From Gammaproteobacteria bacterium (GTDB taxonomy: Bacteria; Pseudomonadota; Gammaproteobacteria; HK1), in assembly GCA_009937425.1 (NCBI GenBank), contig JAACFO010000025.1, positions 1-37,317 on the forward strand: a stretch of 37,317 bases of DNA. The letters run 5' to 3'. Position numbers and translations under genes: made by a program. Under the pieces are notes generated by a model. That model was not told the DNA's origin. It worked only from the letters and a program-made list of their open reading frames with translations, and made no database searches. This document shows positions 22,896 to 31,290 of this stretch, in pieces. The number at the start of each line of letters is the position of its first letter. Position 1 is the stretch's first letter.

Positions 22896-25800
22896 TTAAC
22901 TGAAATCCCTGGAGCTGGTGTGCAGGCGTCCGAGTAGATGGCTGAGGTCGACGATGCGCCCGACCACCAGATGCACCACCTCGCCTTCACGCTCGATGGT
23001 GCCGTGGATGCCTACCATACGGGACCCTACCACTTCGCGCCGCTGCCGCTCCACGACCCAGGGCCACACCACCACATTGATATGGCCGGTCTCGTCTTCC
23101 AGGGTCATGAAAATCACGCCGCTGGCGGTGGAAGGGCGTTGACGATTGATGACGATACCGGCGGCGCGCACGTGTTCGCCGTGGCGACAGCGCCGGATGT
23201 CGGCCGCCGTCAGCATGCGCAAAGACTCCAGATGGGCGCGCAGCAATGCCACCGGATGCCTGCCAAGCGTAAGCCCGAGGCTCTGAAAGTCGGCTACCAG
23301 ATTCTGTCCCTCGCCTGGCACCGGCAGCATCGGCTCACCCTCGTTGAAATGAGGAACGTCGAGTAACGGCAACGGTGCCTCTACGCCAAGCACCCGCCAA
23401 TGCGCCTTGTGGCGGTTGCCCGCCAGGCCCTCCAACGCGCCGGCGGCGGCCAGCCGGTTCATATCCCGGCGCGCCAGATCGGTACGCCGCGCAAGATCCG
23501 TGATACCGGTGAAGGGTGCGGCGGCACGCGCCGCGGTCAACACTCCGACGCTCGCCCCGGCGAGACCTTTGATCATGCGAAAACCAAGGCGCAGGGCCAG
23601 CTCCCCGCTGCCGCTCCTCTCCAGCGTGCAGTCCCAGAAGCTCGCGGCCACATCCACCGGCAACACGTCCACACCGTGACGGCGCGCATCCTGGACGAGC
23701 TGCGAAGGCGCATAAAAGCCCATGGGCTGACTGTTCAATAGCGCGCAAGTGAAAACCGCGGGCTCGTGGCATTTCAGCCAGGCGGACACGTAAACCAGGA
23801 AGGCGAAGCTCGCCGAGTGGGATTCGGGAAAACCGTAGTCACCGAAGCCCTGGATCTGCTGGAAGATCTGGCGGGCAAAGCCCTCGTCATAACCGCGCTC
23901 GCGCATCCCCGATATAAGGCGATCCTCGAAAGGTGCGAGACCGCCGCGCCGGCGCCAGGCGGCCATGGCGCGGCGAAGCTGATCCGCTTCACCGGGACTG
24001 AAACCCGCCGCCACCACCGCGAGCTGCATCGCCTGCTCCTGGAAGATGGGCACACCCAGGGTGCGCTTGAGCACCTCGCGCACGGCTTCCGATGGATAGC
24101 TCACCGGGTCGATACCCTGACGGCGGCGGAGATACGGATGCACCATACCGCCCTGGATGGGGCCCGGGCGCACGATGGCCACCTCGACGACCAGATCGTA
24201 AAAGCACGCAGGACACATCCGCGGCAGCATGGCCATCTGCGCACGGGATTCGATCTGGAACACGCCGACGGTATCCGCATGCTGGATCATCGCATAAACC
24301 TCAGGGTCCTCCGCCGGCACCGTGGCCATGCTGAGCCGCCGGGCGCGATGCTCGGCGATAAGGTCGAAGCTCTTGTGGATGGCCGTCAACATACCGAGCG
24401 CCAGCACATCCACCTTGAGCAAACCCAAAGCCTCCAGATCGTCCTTGTCCCATTGGATAACAGTGCGATCCGCCATGGCGGCATTCTCGATGGGCACCAG
24501 CGCCGACAGATCGTCACGGGCGATGACGAAACCACCGGTATGCTGGGACAGATGCCTGGGGAAACTCACCAGACTGTCCACCAGGGTCGCGAGGCGATGC
24601 ATCATGGGATTGTCCGGATCGAATCCCAGCTCGCGGAAGCGTTCCGGTATCACCTGCTTGCCATCCCACCACATAAGCGATTTAGCAAGACGATCCACTT
24701 GGGCGAGATCGAAGCCCAGCGCCTTGCCCACATCGCGCACGGTGCTTCTCGGCTGATAGGTGACGACGGTGGCGGCGATAGCGGTGCGCTCGCGGCCATA
24801 CTTTTCATAGATGTACTGAATGACTTCCTCGCGCCGCTCGTGCTCGAAGTCCACGTCGATGTCCGGCGGCTCGTTACGTTCCCGGGAAATGAAACGTTCG
24901 AAGAGCATCTCCATACGCGCGGGATCCACCTCGGTAATACCTAAACAGAAACACACGGCGGAGTTGGCAGCGGAACCACGACCCTGACACAGAATGTCGT
25001 GGTGGCGCGCAAAGCGCACGATATCGTGCACAGTGAGGAAGTAAGGCTCGTAGTGGAGATCGGCGATCAACGCGAGCTCGTGCTCGATTTGATCACGCAA
25101 CTTCGATGAAATCCCTTCGGGCCAGCGCCTGCGGATGCCCTCCTCGGTGAGCGCGCGCAAATGCTCGCCGGCAGTCATACCCACCGGCACCAACTCCTCG
25201 GGGTACTCGTAGCGCAGCTCGTCCAGGGAAAACTGACAGCGCGCGGCGATGGCGACGCTCTCCTCGAGCAGCTCCCGGGGATAGAGATGGGCAAGGCGTT
25301 CGCGGCTGCGCAGATGACGCTCGCCGTTGGCGTGCAGTCGCAGGCCGGCACCGGCCACCGTACAACCGAGACGAATGGCACAAAGAGTATCCTGTAAAAC
25401 CCTCCGGGAACGGCTGTGCATGTGTACATCCCCGGCAGCCGTAAGCGGCAGGCCTGCCCGCTCCCCGAGATGCGCTAAGCGTGTGAGAAGCAGCGTGTCG
25501 TCGCGGGTGCAAAGCCGTTCCACGGCGAGCCACGCCCGGGAGGGAAAACGTTCCGCGATCCAGCGGGCCCGGGCAAGCCCCGGACCGAACTCGACCCCGT
25601 CGTCCCGGGGCAGCCACAATGCGAGGCAGCCCTCCAGATCGGTTTCCAGATCGGCCATCGTGAGCCTGTAGCTGCCCTTGTCCGCGGCCCGGCGCCCGCG
25701 GGTGATAAGCCGGGCAAGCCGGCCATAGGCGGCCCGATCCGTGGCCAGCAGCACCAGACGCAAATGGTCCTCCAGTATGAACTCGCTGCCGATGATCAGC

Positions 25801-25997
25801 GCCAGATCGCATTCCCTGGCCGCCGTATGGGCGCGCACCACGCCCGCCAGCGAGCACTCGTCGGTAATGGCAATAGCGGCGTAGCCCAGCTGCGCGGCTC
25901 GCAGTACCAGCTCCTCCGGATGCGAGGCACCCCTGAGAAAGCTGAAATTGGAGATCGCGTGCAGCTCAGCATAGCCAGGCAGGGGAAGTGCCGGCAC
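22896..25997 (-). CDS. dnaE2: Error-prone DNA polymerase III alpha subunit DnaE2 (ImuC)
   Basis: This C-family DNA polymerase of 1033 residues is the usual length for DnaE2. It begins with a PHP domain (ELHAISNFSFLRGASHPEEL from residue 11). The palm carries the catalytic PDIDVDFEHERREEVIQY near 378-395 with D379 and D381; fingers, helix-hairpin-helix and a C-terminal OB-fold region (HVRAAGIVINRQRP onward) follow. There is no tau-binding extension of DnaE1 size. DnaE2 carries out translesion synthesis in the SOS mutasome, normally with ImuA and ImuB, which are not encoded here. The start is GTG 25997. A LexA box lies 25 bases upstream of it, so the gene should be induced by DNA damage. Confidence 0.92.
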   Translation of the reverse strand: MPALPLPGYAELHAISNFSFLRGASHPEELVLRAAQLGYAAIAITDECSLAGVVRAHTAARECDLALIIGSEFILEDHLRLVLLATDRAAYGRLARLITRGRRAADKGSYRLTMADLETDLEGCLALWLPRDDGVEFGPGLARARWIAERFPSRAWLAVERLCTRDDTLLLTRLAHLGERAGLPLTAAGDVHMHSRSRRVLQDTLCAIRLGCTVAGAGLRLHANGERHLRSRERLAHLYPRELLEESVAIAARCQFSLDELRYEYPEELVPVGMTAGEHLRALTEEGIRRRWPEGISSKLRDQIEHELALIADLHYEPYFLTVHDIVRFARHHDILCQGRGSAANSAVCFCLGITEVDPARMEMLFERFISRERNEPPDIDVDFEHERREEVIQYIYEKYGRERTAIAATVVTYQPRSTVRDVGKALGFDLAQVDRLAKSLMWWDGKQVIPERFRELGFDPDNPMMHRLATLVDSLVSFPRHLSQHTGGFVIARDDLSALVPIENAAMADRTVIQWDKDDLEALGLLKVDVLALGMLTAIHKSFDLIAEHRARRLSMATVPAEDPEVYAMIQHADTVGVFQIESRAQMAMLPRMCPACFYDLVVEVAIVRPGPIQGGMVHPYLRRRQGIDPVSYPSEAVREVLKRTLGVPIFQEQAMQLAVVAAGFSPGEADQLRRAMAAWRRRGGLAPFEDRLISGMRERGYDEGFARQIFQQIQGFGDYGFPESHSASFAFLVYVSAWLKCHEPAVFTCALLNSQPMGFYAPSQLVQDARRHGVDVLPVDVAASFWDCTLERSGSGELALRLGFRMIKGLAGASVGVLTAARAAAPFTGITDLARRTDLARRDMNRLAAAGALEGLAGNRHKAHWRVLGVEAPLPLLDVPHFNEGEPMLPVPGEGQNLVADFQSLGLTLGRHPVALLRAHLESLRMLTAADIRRCRHGEHVRAAGIVINRQRPSTASGVIFMTLEDETGHINVVVWPWVVERQRREVVGSRMVGIHGTIEREGEVVHLVVGRIVDLSHLLGRLHTSSRDFS

Positions 25998-26022
25998 GGG
26001 CTGGTCCTCGAATCAACCTATA

Positions 26023-26042
26023 TACTGTTTTTATATCCAGTA
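26023..26042. promoter_or_regulatory. LexA (SOS) box
   Basis: TACTGTTTTTATATCCAGTA matches the Escherichia coli-type operator TACTGTATATATATACAGTA at 17 of 20 positions, keeping both half-site cores CTG and CAG with the normal spacing. It sits 25 bases before the GTG start of dnaE2 and 99 bases before the start of the divergent kinase gene. Repression of dnaE2 by LexA is strongly suggested; an effect on the kinase is only possible. Confidence 0.82.
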
Positions 26043-26141
26043 TACAGGATCCAGGCAAGCGTGACGGCGAAGCGCCTCATTGAGCCCCGCCCTCCGACCC
26101 GCTATGTTGTCCTAACCAGGACCCGAGCCCGGCAATAACAC

Positions 26142-28124
26142 GTGAGCCCCGCCAGACACCACCACGCCTTACCCGAGGGCTACAGCCTGCACTGGTACGA
26201 GATTGACTCAATTCTCGGACAGGGCGGGTTCGGCATCACCTATCTGGCCCGGGATTCAAATCTCGACCAACTGGTCGCCATCAAGGAATTTCTGCCCAGC
26301 GATCTGGCAGTGCGCACCCAGGACAGCGCGGTGCAACCCCTGAGCGGCACCCACACCGATACCTACGGATGGGGCCTGAACCGCTTTCTGACCGAAGCGC
26401 GCACCCTGGCAAAGTTTCGCCACCCCAACATCGTGCGCGTCATGAGCGTGTTCGAAGCGAATAACACCGCGTACATGGTGATGGAGTACGAACGCGGGGA
26501 AAGCTTCGAGAATATGCTCAAGTTCAAACAGGTTACCGGCGAGCCGGCACTGAAGAAGATTCTGCTGAATTTGCTCGATGGGCTGGAGCTGGTGCACGAC
26601 GCCGGCTTCATCCACAGGGACATCAAACCCAGCAACGTGTACCTGCGCGAAGACGGTGTGCCCGTGCTGCTGGATTTCGGATCGGCGCGACTGGCGCTGG
26701 GCGTGGAAACGCGCACATTGACCAGTCTCGTGTCCCCGGGCTACGCGCCCTTCGAGCAGTACAACGCCACCCGGGAAAGCGATAAGCAGGGCCCCTGGAC
26801 CGACATTTATGCCCTCGGCGCAACCATGTACCGAGCGGTAACCGGACAAGGCCCCACCGACGCCGCGGCGCGCGCGGATTTGCTTCTCGACGAGCAGCGC
26901 GACCCTTTTCAGCCCTGCGCGGAAATGCAATTGGAGAACTATTCACAGGAATTTCTCCACGCCATCGACCGCGCTCTGGCCTTTCCGCCGGGAGAGCGGC
27001 CCCAGTCAGTGGCGCTCTGGCGACAACTGGTGGCGGCCGGTGCGGTGAATCAGCGAGCCGAGACGGTGGCCGTCAACGCCGATACGACCCCTGTGGAGCA
27101 GGTGGATTTCGTCCTCGAGGGCGGCCACGACGCGCCGGCAACAAGCGTGGATAGCGCGACCAGGACGGTGCCGATTGCCGAGTTGCAGGCGGCTTCCGAG
27201 GCAGCGAAAGCTTCCGGTCGGGGTTGGTTCGTCGCCACCAGCATTGTCGTCGTTGCCGGCGTTGCCGTGGCGGCCTGGTTGAGCCTGCATCCCACGACTC
27301 CGGAAAGCGCCCCATCGACCCAGCCGGCAGCGATCCAGCCGGTGCAGACCGGGCAGGCAGCGCAATCCGGCAACGAGCCACCGGTAGAGCCCACCGTGCA
27401 AAGCAGCAGCGGGATCACACTGGAACCTGCGAAGACCAGCACGCCGGTGACGCCGGTTGCAAAGACCGAAACCGCGCCTGCGGAGGAAAAAGCATCGATC
27501 ATCGATGGGATTGCCGCGAGCAACCCAGCGCAAGCATCCACAACGAAAGCCGCACCTCCTCCCCCGCAACCTGTGCCAACACAAACCGCCGAGAGCACAC
27601 CCACGCCTGCGGCCCCAGTGGCCAAGGCACCGGCAGTCCCCACCCCGGCGGCACCGAAGAAAACACCGGAGAAGATGGCCAAGGCCGCGCCGCCGCCAGC
27701 GCCGGCAAAGACCCCAGCCAAGGCAGCGCCGGCGCCGAAGAAGACGACCGCGAAGAAACCCGCCAAACCGCTTACCCGGAAGGAGAAGATCGTAGTGCTG
27801 CTGGCGGCCGGCGACGAAAATCTGCGCGCCGGTCGGCTCAGCAAGCCGAAGAAGCGCAACGCCCTTTCGGACTACCTGACCGTGCTGGCCATAGACAAGA
27901 GCAACGACCATGCCCGGCTGGGCATCGAGAGCATTGTCGAGCGGTACCTGGCCAAGGCACAGAAAGCCACCAACGCCCGCCAATTCGACAAGGCCGACAG
28001 CCATTTGCGCCAGGCCCGGTTCGTCCTCGATGCCATGAAACTGCGCAAATGGTCTCAAGCCACTTATGACGCGCTGTTTTCCAAGTACAGCGAGACCAGC
28101 CGACTCCTCACCGCCGCTCGTTAG
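26142..28124 (+). CDS. Membrane-anchored Hanks-type serine/threonine protein kinase
   Basis: This eukaryotic-like kinase has 660 residues. The kinase domain (about 18-300) keeps all key features: glycine loop GQGGFG (26-31), K48 in VAIKEF, E85 as the likely helix C partner, HRDIKPSN (158-165) and DFG (178-180). A single membrane helix follows at about 361-382 (GWFVATSIVVVAGVAVAAWLSL). The next 170 residues are low complexity, rich in Pro, Ala, Lys and Thr, and the last 100 form a helical TPR-like domain. The topology is probably a cytosolic kinase with the linker and C-terminal domain in the periplasm, where it may sense envelope state. The start is GTG 26142; no ATG fits. Substrates are not known. 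It is divergent from SOS-controlled dnaE2. Confidence 0.9.
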   Translation: MSPARHHHALPEGYSLHWYEIDSILGQGGFGITYLARDSNLDQLVAIKEFLPSDLAVRTQDSAVQPLSGTHTDTYGWGLNRFLTEARTLAKFRHPNIVRVMSVFEANNTAYMVMEYERGESFENMLKFKQVTGEPALKKILLNLLDGLELVHDAGFIHRDIKPSNVYLREDGVPVLLDFGSARLALGVETRTLTSLVSPGYAPFEQYNATRESDKQGPWTDIYALGATMYRAVTGQGPTDAAARADLLLDEQRDPFQPCAEMQLENYSQEFLHAIDRALAFPPGERPQSVALWRQLVAAGAVNQRAETVAVNADTTPVEQVDFVLEGGHDAPATSVDSATRTVPIAELQAASEAAKASGRGWFVATSIVVVAGVAVAAWLSLHPTTPESAPSTQPAAIQPVQTGQAAQSGNEPPVEPTVQSSSGITLEPAKTSTPVTPVAKTETAPAEEKASIIDGIAASNPAQASTTKAAPPPPQPVPTQTAESTPTPAAPVAKAPAVPTPAAPKKTPEKMAKAAPPPAPAKTPAKAAPAPKKTTAKKPAKPLTRKEKIVVLLAAGDENLRAGRLSKPKKRNALSDYLTVLAIDKSNDHARLGIESIVERYLAKAQKATNARQFDKADSHLRQARFVLDAMKLRKWSQATYDALFSKYSETSRLLTAAR

Positions 28125-28171
28125 CCGTTACTATCTCCCTGCCCTCTGCCGGCTTGTCAGGGCCGTCAGAA

Positions 28172-28205
28172 CCGAGTACACAGGGCCGCGGCCCTATGTA
28201 CTCGG
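28172..28205. terminator. Long GC-rich hairpin between the kinase and dgcN genes
   Basis: The arms 28172-28187 and 28190-28205 pair over 16 positions with one mismatch, with core AGGGCC-GC-GGCCCT. It lies 47 bases after the kinase stop codon. No T-run follows on either strand, so it could be a terminator working with other factors or an operator for the downstream genes. A second small palindrome, TCAGGGAGCCTGA at 28222-28234, covers the ribosome site of the next gene. Confidence 0.5.
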
Positions 28206-28239
28206 ATAGACAAAAAAACAATCAGGGAGCCTGACTGCC

Positions 28240-29307
28240 ATGAAAAGTCCTGCCATCGTCCTTGCCAATCGCCTGTTCAAGACTCCGAACGGCAAGGTGG
28301 CCCACGGCCTCATCCGCGGAAGCGATCGCTATCAGGTGACCGCCGTGGTCGATCCCGACTGTGCCGGAGAGGACGCCGGCGAATCTCTGGATAACGTGCG
28401 GCGCGAAATTCCCATCGTCGCGAGCCTCGCGGAGGCGTTATCGGTGTCCGAGCAGGCGCCCCGATACTGCGTCGTCGGCATCGCTACCCATGGAGGCCAC
28501 TTCACCGAGGAGATGCGAGGAACGGTGCTGGAAGCCGTTAAGCGCGGACTCACCATCGTTAATGGCCTGCACGATGTCGCCTCGGAGGACGCCGAGATCG
28601 CGGCAGCCGCCGAAGCCGCGGGGGTCGAGCTCATCGATCTGCGCAAGTCACCAGCCAAAAGCACTTTGCACTTCTGGGAAGGTGACATTCAGCACGTACG
28701 CGCACCCCGGGTTGCGGTTCTCGGAACCGACTGCGCGCTGGGCAAACGAACGACTACACGCCTGCTGGTGCAGGCGCTCAACGATTCAGGAATGCGTGCG
28801 GAAATGATCTATACCGGACAAACCGGCTGGATGCAGGGCGCGCGCTACGGCTTCGTGTTCGATTCCGTCATCAACGACTACGTGAGTGGAGAAGTCGAAC
28901 ACGCCATCGTCACCTGCGACAGGGAAGTGGAACCAGACATCATGGTGATCGAAGGCCAGTCGTCGTTACGCAATCCCAGCGGCCCGTGCGGCGCGGAGTT
29001 TCTTTTGTCGGGTGGCGCGCGCGGCGTAGTGCTGCAGCACGCGACCGGGCGGGAATTTTTCGAAGGCTATGAGGAACAGCAGTTGCGCATTCCGGCCGTC
29101 GCCGATGAGATAGCACTCATCGCCATGTACGGTGCTCGCACGCTTGCCGTCACACTCAATGGCGCCCATGTCAGTGGTGACGAGCTGATCGCACAACAAC
29201 AGGCCTACGAGCATGAGTTGGGCATTCCGGTGCTGCGACCATTGGAAGAAGGATTGGATCGCCTGGTGCCTGTCATGCAGGAATACATCGAGGAGCAGCG
29301 CCGATGA
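28240..29307 (+). CDS. dgcN: DUF1611 protein, probable D-glutamate N-acetyltransferase DgcN
   Basis: This protein of 355 residues belongs to DUF1611. A Rossmann-like N-terminal half (about 1-150) is followed by a P-loop-like region VLGTDCALGKRTTTRLL starting at residue 160 and IEGQSSLRNPSG near residue 235. In Pseudoalteromonas, DUF1611 member DgcN acetylates D-glutamate, and the partner DgcA racemises N-acetyl-D-glutamate to the L form. The overlap with an enolase-superfamily epimerase gene directly behind it (ATGA at 29304-29307) is the same arrangement, which supports this assignment over a generic one. A GGGAG ribosome site lies within the small palindrome at 28222-28234. The regulator DgcR was not seen in this window. 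Confidence 0.78.
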   Translation: MKSPAIVLANRLFKTPNGKVAHGLIRGSDRYQVTAVVDPDCAGEDAGESLDNVRREIPIVASLAEALSVSEQAPRYCVVGIATHGGHFTEEMRGTVLEAVKRGLTIVNGLHDVASEDAEIAAAAEAAGVELIDLRKSPAKSTLHFWEGDIQHVRAPRVAVLGTDCALGKRTTTRLLVQALNDSGMRAEMIYTGQTGWMQGARYGFVFDSVINDYVSGEVEHAIVTCDREVEPDIMVIEGQSSLRNPSGPCGAEFLLSGGARGVVLQHATGREFFEGYEEQQLRIPAVADEIALIAMYGARTLAVTLNGAHVSGDELIAQQQAYEHELGIPVLRPLEEGLDRLVPVMQEYIEEQRR

Positions 29308-30371
29308 AAATTACGGGCATTAGTACGCGCAGCGAAGATTTCGAGCTGACTCGACCCTACACCATCACCTTTCGCAGCATCGATGACGTGCAGATGAGCT
29401 TTGTGGAGATCACCACCGACAATGGTCTCACCGGCATCGGCTGTGCGTCGCCTGAAGCCATGGTGACCGGTGAAACCCGTGAAGCCTGCAATGCAGCCTT
29501 ACAAGAAGATGCCCTATCCTGGCTCCGGGGAAGAGATCCACGCACTTTGCCGGCGCTGTGCCGCGAGCTCGGTATGAACATGCCGAAAACCCCGGCAGCA
29601 CGCGCCGCCGTGGACATCGCCCTGCACGACCTGCTGTCGCAACATCTCGGGTTACCCCTGGTGGAGGTGCTCGGCCGCGCCCACCAGAGCCTGCCCACGT
29701 CAATTACCATCGGCATCAAGCCCGTGGATGAAACCGTGGAAGAAGCGGATGAGTATGTGGGGCGCGGCTTCAAGATCCTGAAAGTCAAACTCGGACACTC
29801 GCTGGATGAGGACCTGGCACGGCTCGCGAGCCTGCGTGAACGTATCGGTAAGAATATCGGGATCCGAGTGGACCCCAATCAGGGCTACAGTGGCGAGCAG
29901 TTGCGCACCTTCGTGGATCACACGAGGGAACTGAACATCGAGTTTCTCGAGCAACCCATGGCCGCGAACGACATCGACGCCATGCGTGCGCTACCCGAAA
30001 GCGTGCGTGCACGCCTCGCCGCCGACGAGACCCTGCTGGGTGCACGTGACGCCCTGACGCTCATCGAGCCGCCACGGGCCTGCGGAATATTCAACATCAA
30101 GCTCATGAAATGCGGCGGCGTGCGCGCGGCGGGAAAAATTGCCGACATCGCCGATACCGCCGGCATCGAATTGATGTGGGGTTGCATGGATGAAAGCATC
30201 GTCAGTATCAGCGCGGCCCTGCACGCCGCGCTTGCGTCGCCAGCGACGCGCTACCTGGATCTGGATGGCAGTCTGGATCTGGCCCGCGATGTGGTAGAAG
30301 GTGGTTTCGTTCTGGAGGACGGTTACATGCGTACGACCGATGCGCCGGGACTTGGGGTGCGCCGGCTTTGA
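29304..30371 (+). CDS. dgcA: Enolase-superfamily epimerase, probable N-acetyl-D-glutamate racemase DgcA
   Basis: This protein of 355 residues belongs to the dipeptide epimerase/muconate lactonising branch of the enolase superfamily. The capping domain covers about residues 1-120, then a TIM barrel. Catalytic lysines are K162 in LKVKLG and K266 in FNIKLMKCGG. The metal ligands are D190 (RVDPNQGY), E216 (EFLEQPM) and D241 (AADETL). Two lysines facing one another are the acid-base pair of racemases and epimerases. Its ATG overlaps the stop of dgcN, so it is co-translated. In the known D-glutamate pathway the enzyme turns N-acetyl-D-glutamate into N-acetyl-L-glutamate. An L-Ala-D/L-Glu epimerase function is the alternative. 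Confidence 0.83.
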   Translation: MKITGISTRSEDFELTRPYTITFRSIDDVQMSFVEITTDNGLTGIGCASPEAMVTGETREACNAALQEDALSWLRGRDPRTLPALCRELGMNMPKTPAARAAVDIALHDLLSQHLGLPLVEVLGRAHQSLPTSITIGIKPVDETVEEADEYVGRGFKILKVKLGHSLDEDLARLASLRERIGKNIGIRVDPNQGYSGEQLRTFVDHTRELNIEFLEQPMAANDIDAMRALPESVRARLAADETLLGARDALTLIEPPRACGIFNIKLMKCGGVRAAGKIADIADTAGIELMWGCMDESIVSISAALHAALASPATRYLDLDGSLDLARDVVEGGFVLEDGYMRTTDAPGLGVRRL

Positions 30372-30393
30372 GGTGCGACAAAATAAAGAAAAT

Positions 30394-31194
30394 TCAAAGA
30401 TGTCCAGCCTCGCTCATGCGCCCCAGTCCTTCGCGCAAAATGTCCGCGAGGAACTCCGCCCACTCCTCCTGACCCTCCGGCGACGCGATTAGATCCTGAC
30501 GGATCTCCAGCTCCACGTGGGGAAGACCTCGGTTCTGTCCATGTACGGGCACCGCGTAATCCTTGTCGCTGGTCATGTAATAGGGTTCGTTATCACCTAT
30601 GCAAAGATGACCCTCATCCGCGAGCAGATCGAGAAGAATCAGTGCGAATCTGGGATCGTGCTCATAGAGCACACCCACGTGCCACGGACGCGACACGCCG
30701 TGAAAGACTGGTGTGCAACTGTGCACCGCCACCAGAACGGTGATTCGCTCGGCTGATTCCCGCTCGTCCAAAGCCGTGGCGATGGTGTCATGGTAAGGGT
30801 GGAAAATTTCATCGGCGCGCGCCTTCGCCTGTTGCTCGGTCACATCACGATTACCGGGGATCTCCGTATCCTCGCTCGTGGCAGTAATGAAATCGCCTGC
30901 ATCCGGCGAGCGATTACAGTCCACCACCAATCGTGAATAAGTCTGCAACACCAGATGCGCATTCAACCGTTGCGACAGACTCCTGGCGACAGCGGCCGCG
31001 CCGATATCGTAAGTGATGTGACGTTCGAGGTCCGCGGAACCCAATCCGAGGGTGCCGAGACGTTTTGGAAAGATCTCACCGGCGTGCTCGCAGGTGAGAA
31101 AAAACGGTGATGGCGCCCCCGCGCGCAGGATCTGCACCGCTGGTGGATCTTCCGCTCCGAGCAGAGTTCCGGTTGTATCTTTGTCGCGACTCAA
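30394..31194 (-). CDS. N-formylglutamate amidohydrolase-like protein
   Basis: This protein belongs to the N-formylglutamate amidohydrolase (HutG/FGase) family, zinc-dependent amidases. FFLTCEHAG, RHITYDIGAAAVA, SRLVVDCNRSP and VAVHSCTPVFHG are the conserved metal and substrate motifs. NRGLPHVELEIRQDLI is the C-terminal signature. The frame is open to ATG 31299, but that would overlap the divergent threonine aldolase start. A TTG at 31194 with GAGG 8 bases ahead gives 266 residues and begins shortly before the conserved core, so it is preferred with moderate certainty. The gene is convergent with dgcA, 22 bases apart. It could release L-glutamate from an N-acyl glutamate made by DgcN-DgcA, which is inference. 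Confidence 0.8.
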   Translation of the reverse strand: MSRDKDTTGTLLGAEDPPAVQILRAGAPSPFFLTCEHAGEIFPKRLGTLGLGSADLERHITYDIGAAAVARSLSQRLNAHLVLQTYSRLVVDCNRSPDAGDFITATSEDTEIPGNRDVTEQQAKARADEIFHPYHDTIATALDERESAERITVLVAVHSCTPVFHGVSRPWHVGVLYEHDPRFALILLDLLADEGHLCIGDNEPYYMTSDKDYAVPVHGQNRGLPHVELEIRQDLIASPEGQEEWAEFLADILREGLGRMSEAGHL

Positions 31195-31290
31195 TTCTCG
31201 TACCTCGGACAATCGACGTTGGAAAGTGGCAAAATGGTAGCATGTTACCGCCCGCTCGCAGCGACGAATCAGCCAGGAATGCATCTCACC

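Noticed and set aside
23766-24944. A 392-residue plus-strand frame within dnaE2
   Set aside because: It is a shadow of the polymerase gene with a His/Arg-rich, motif-free product.
27006-28058. A 350-residue open frame on the minus strand across the kinase linker
   Set aside because: It is an antisense frame of the Pro/Ala/Lys-rich linker, consists of Arg, Gly, Cys and Leu runs, and shows no fold; the kinase on the plus strand explains the DNA.
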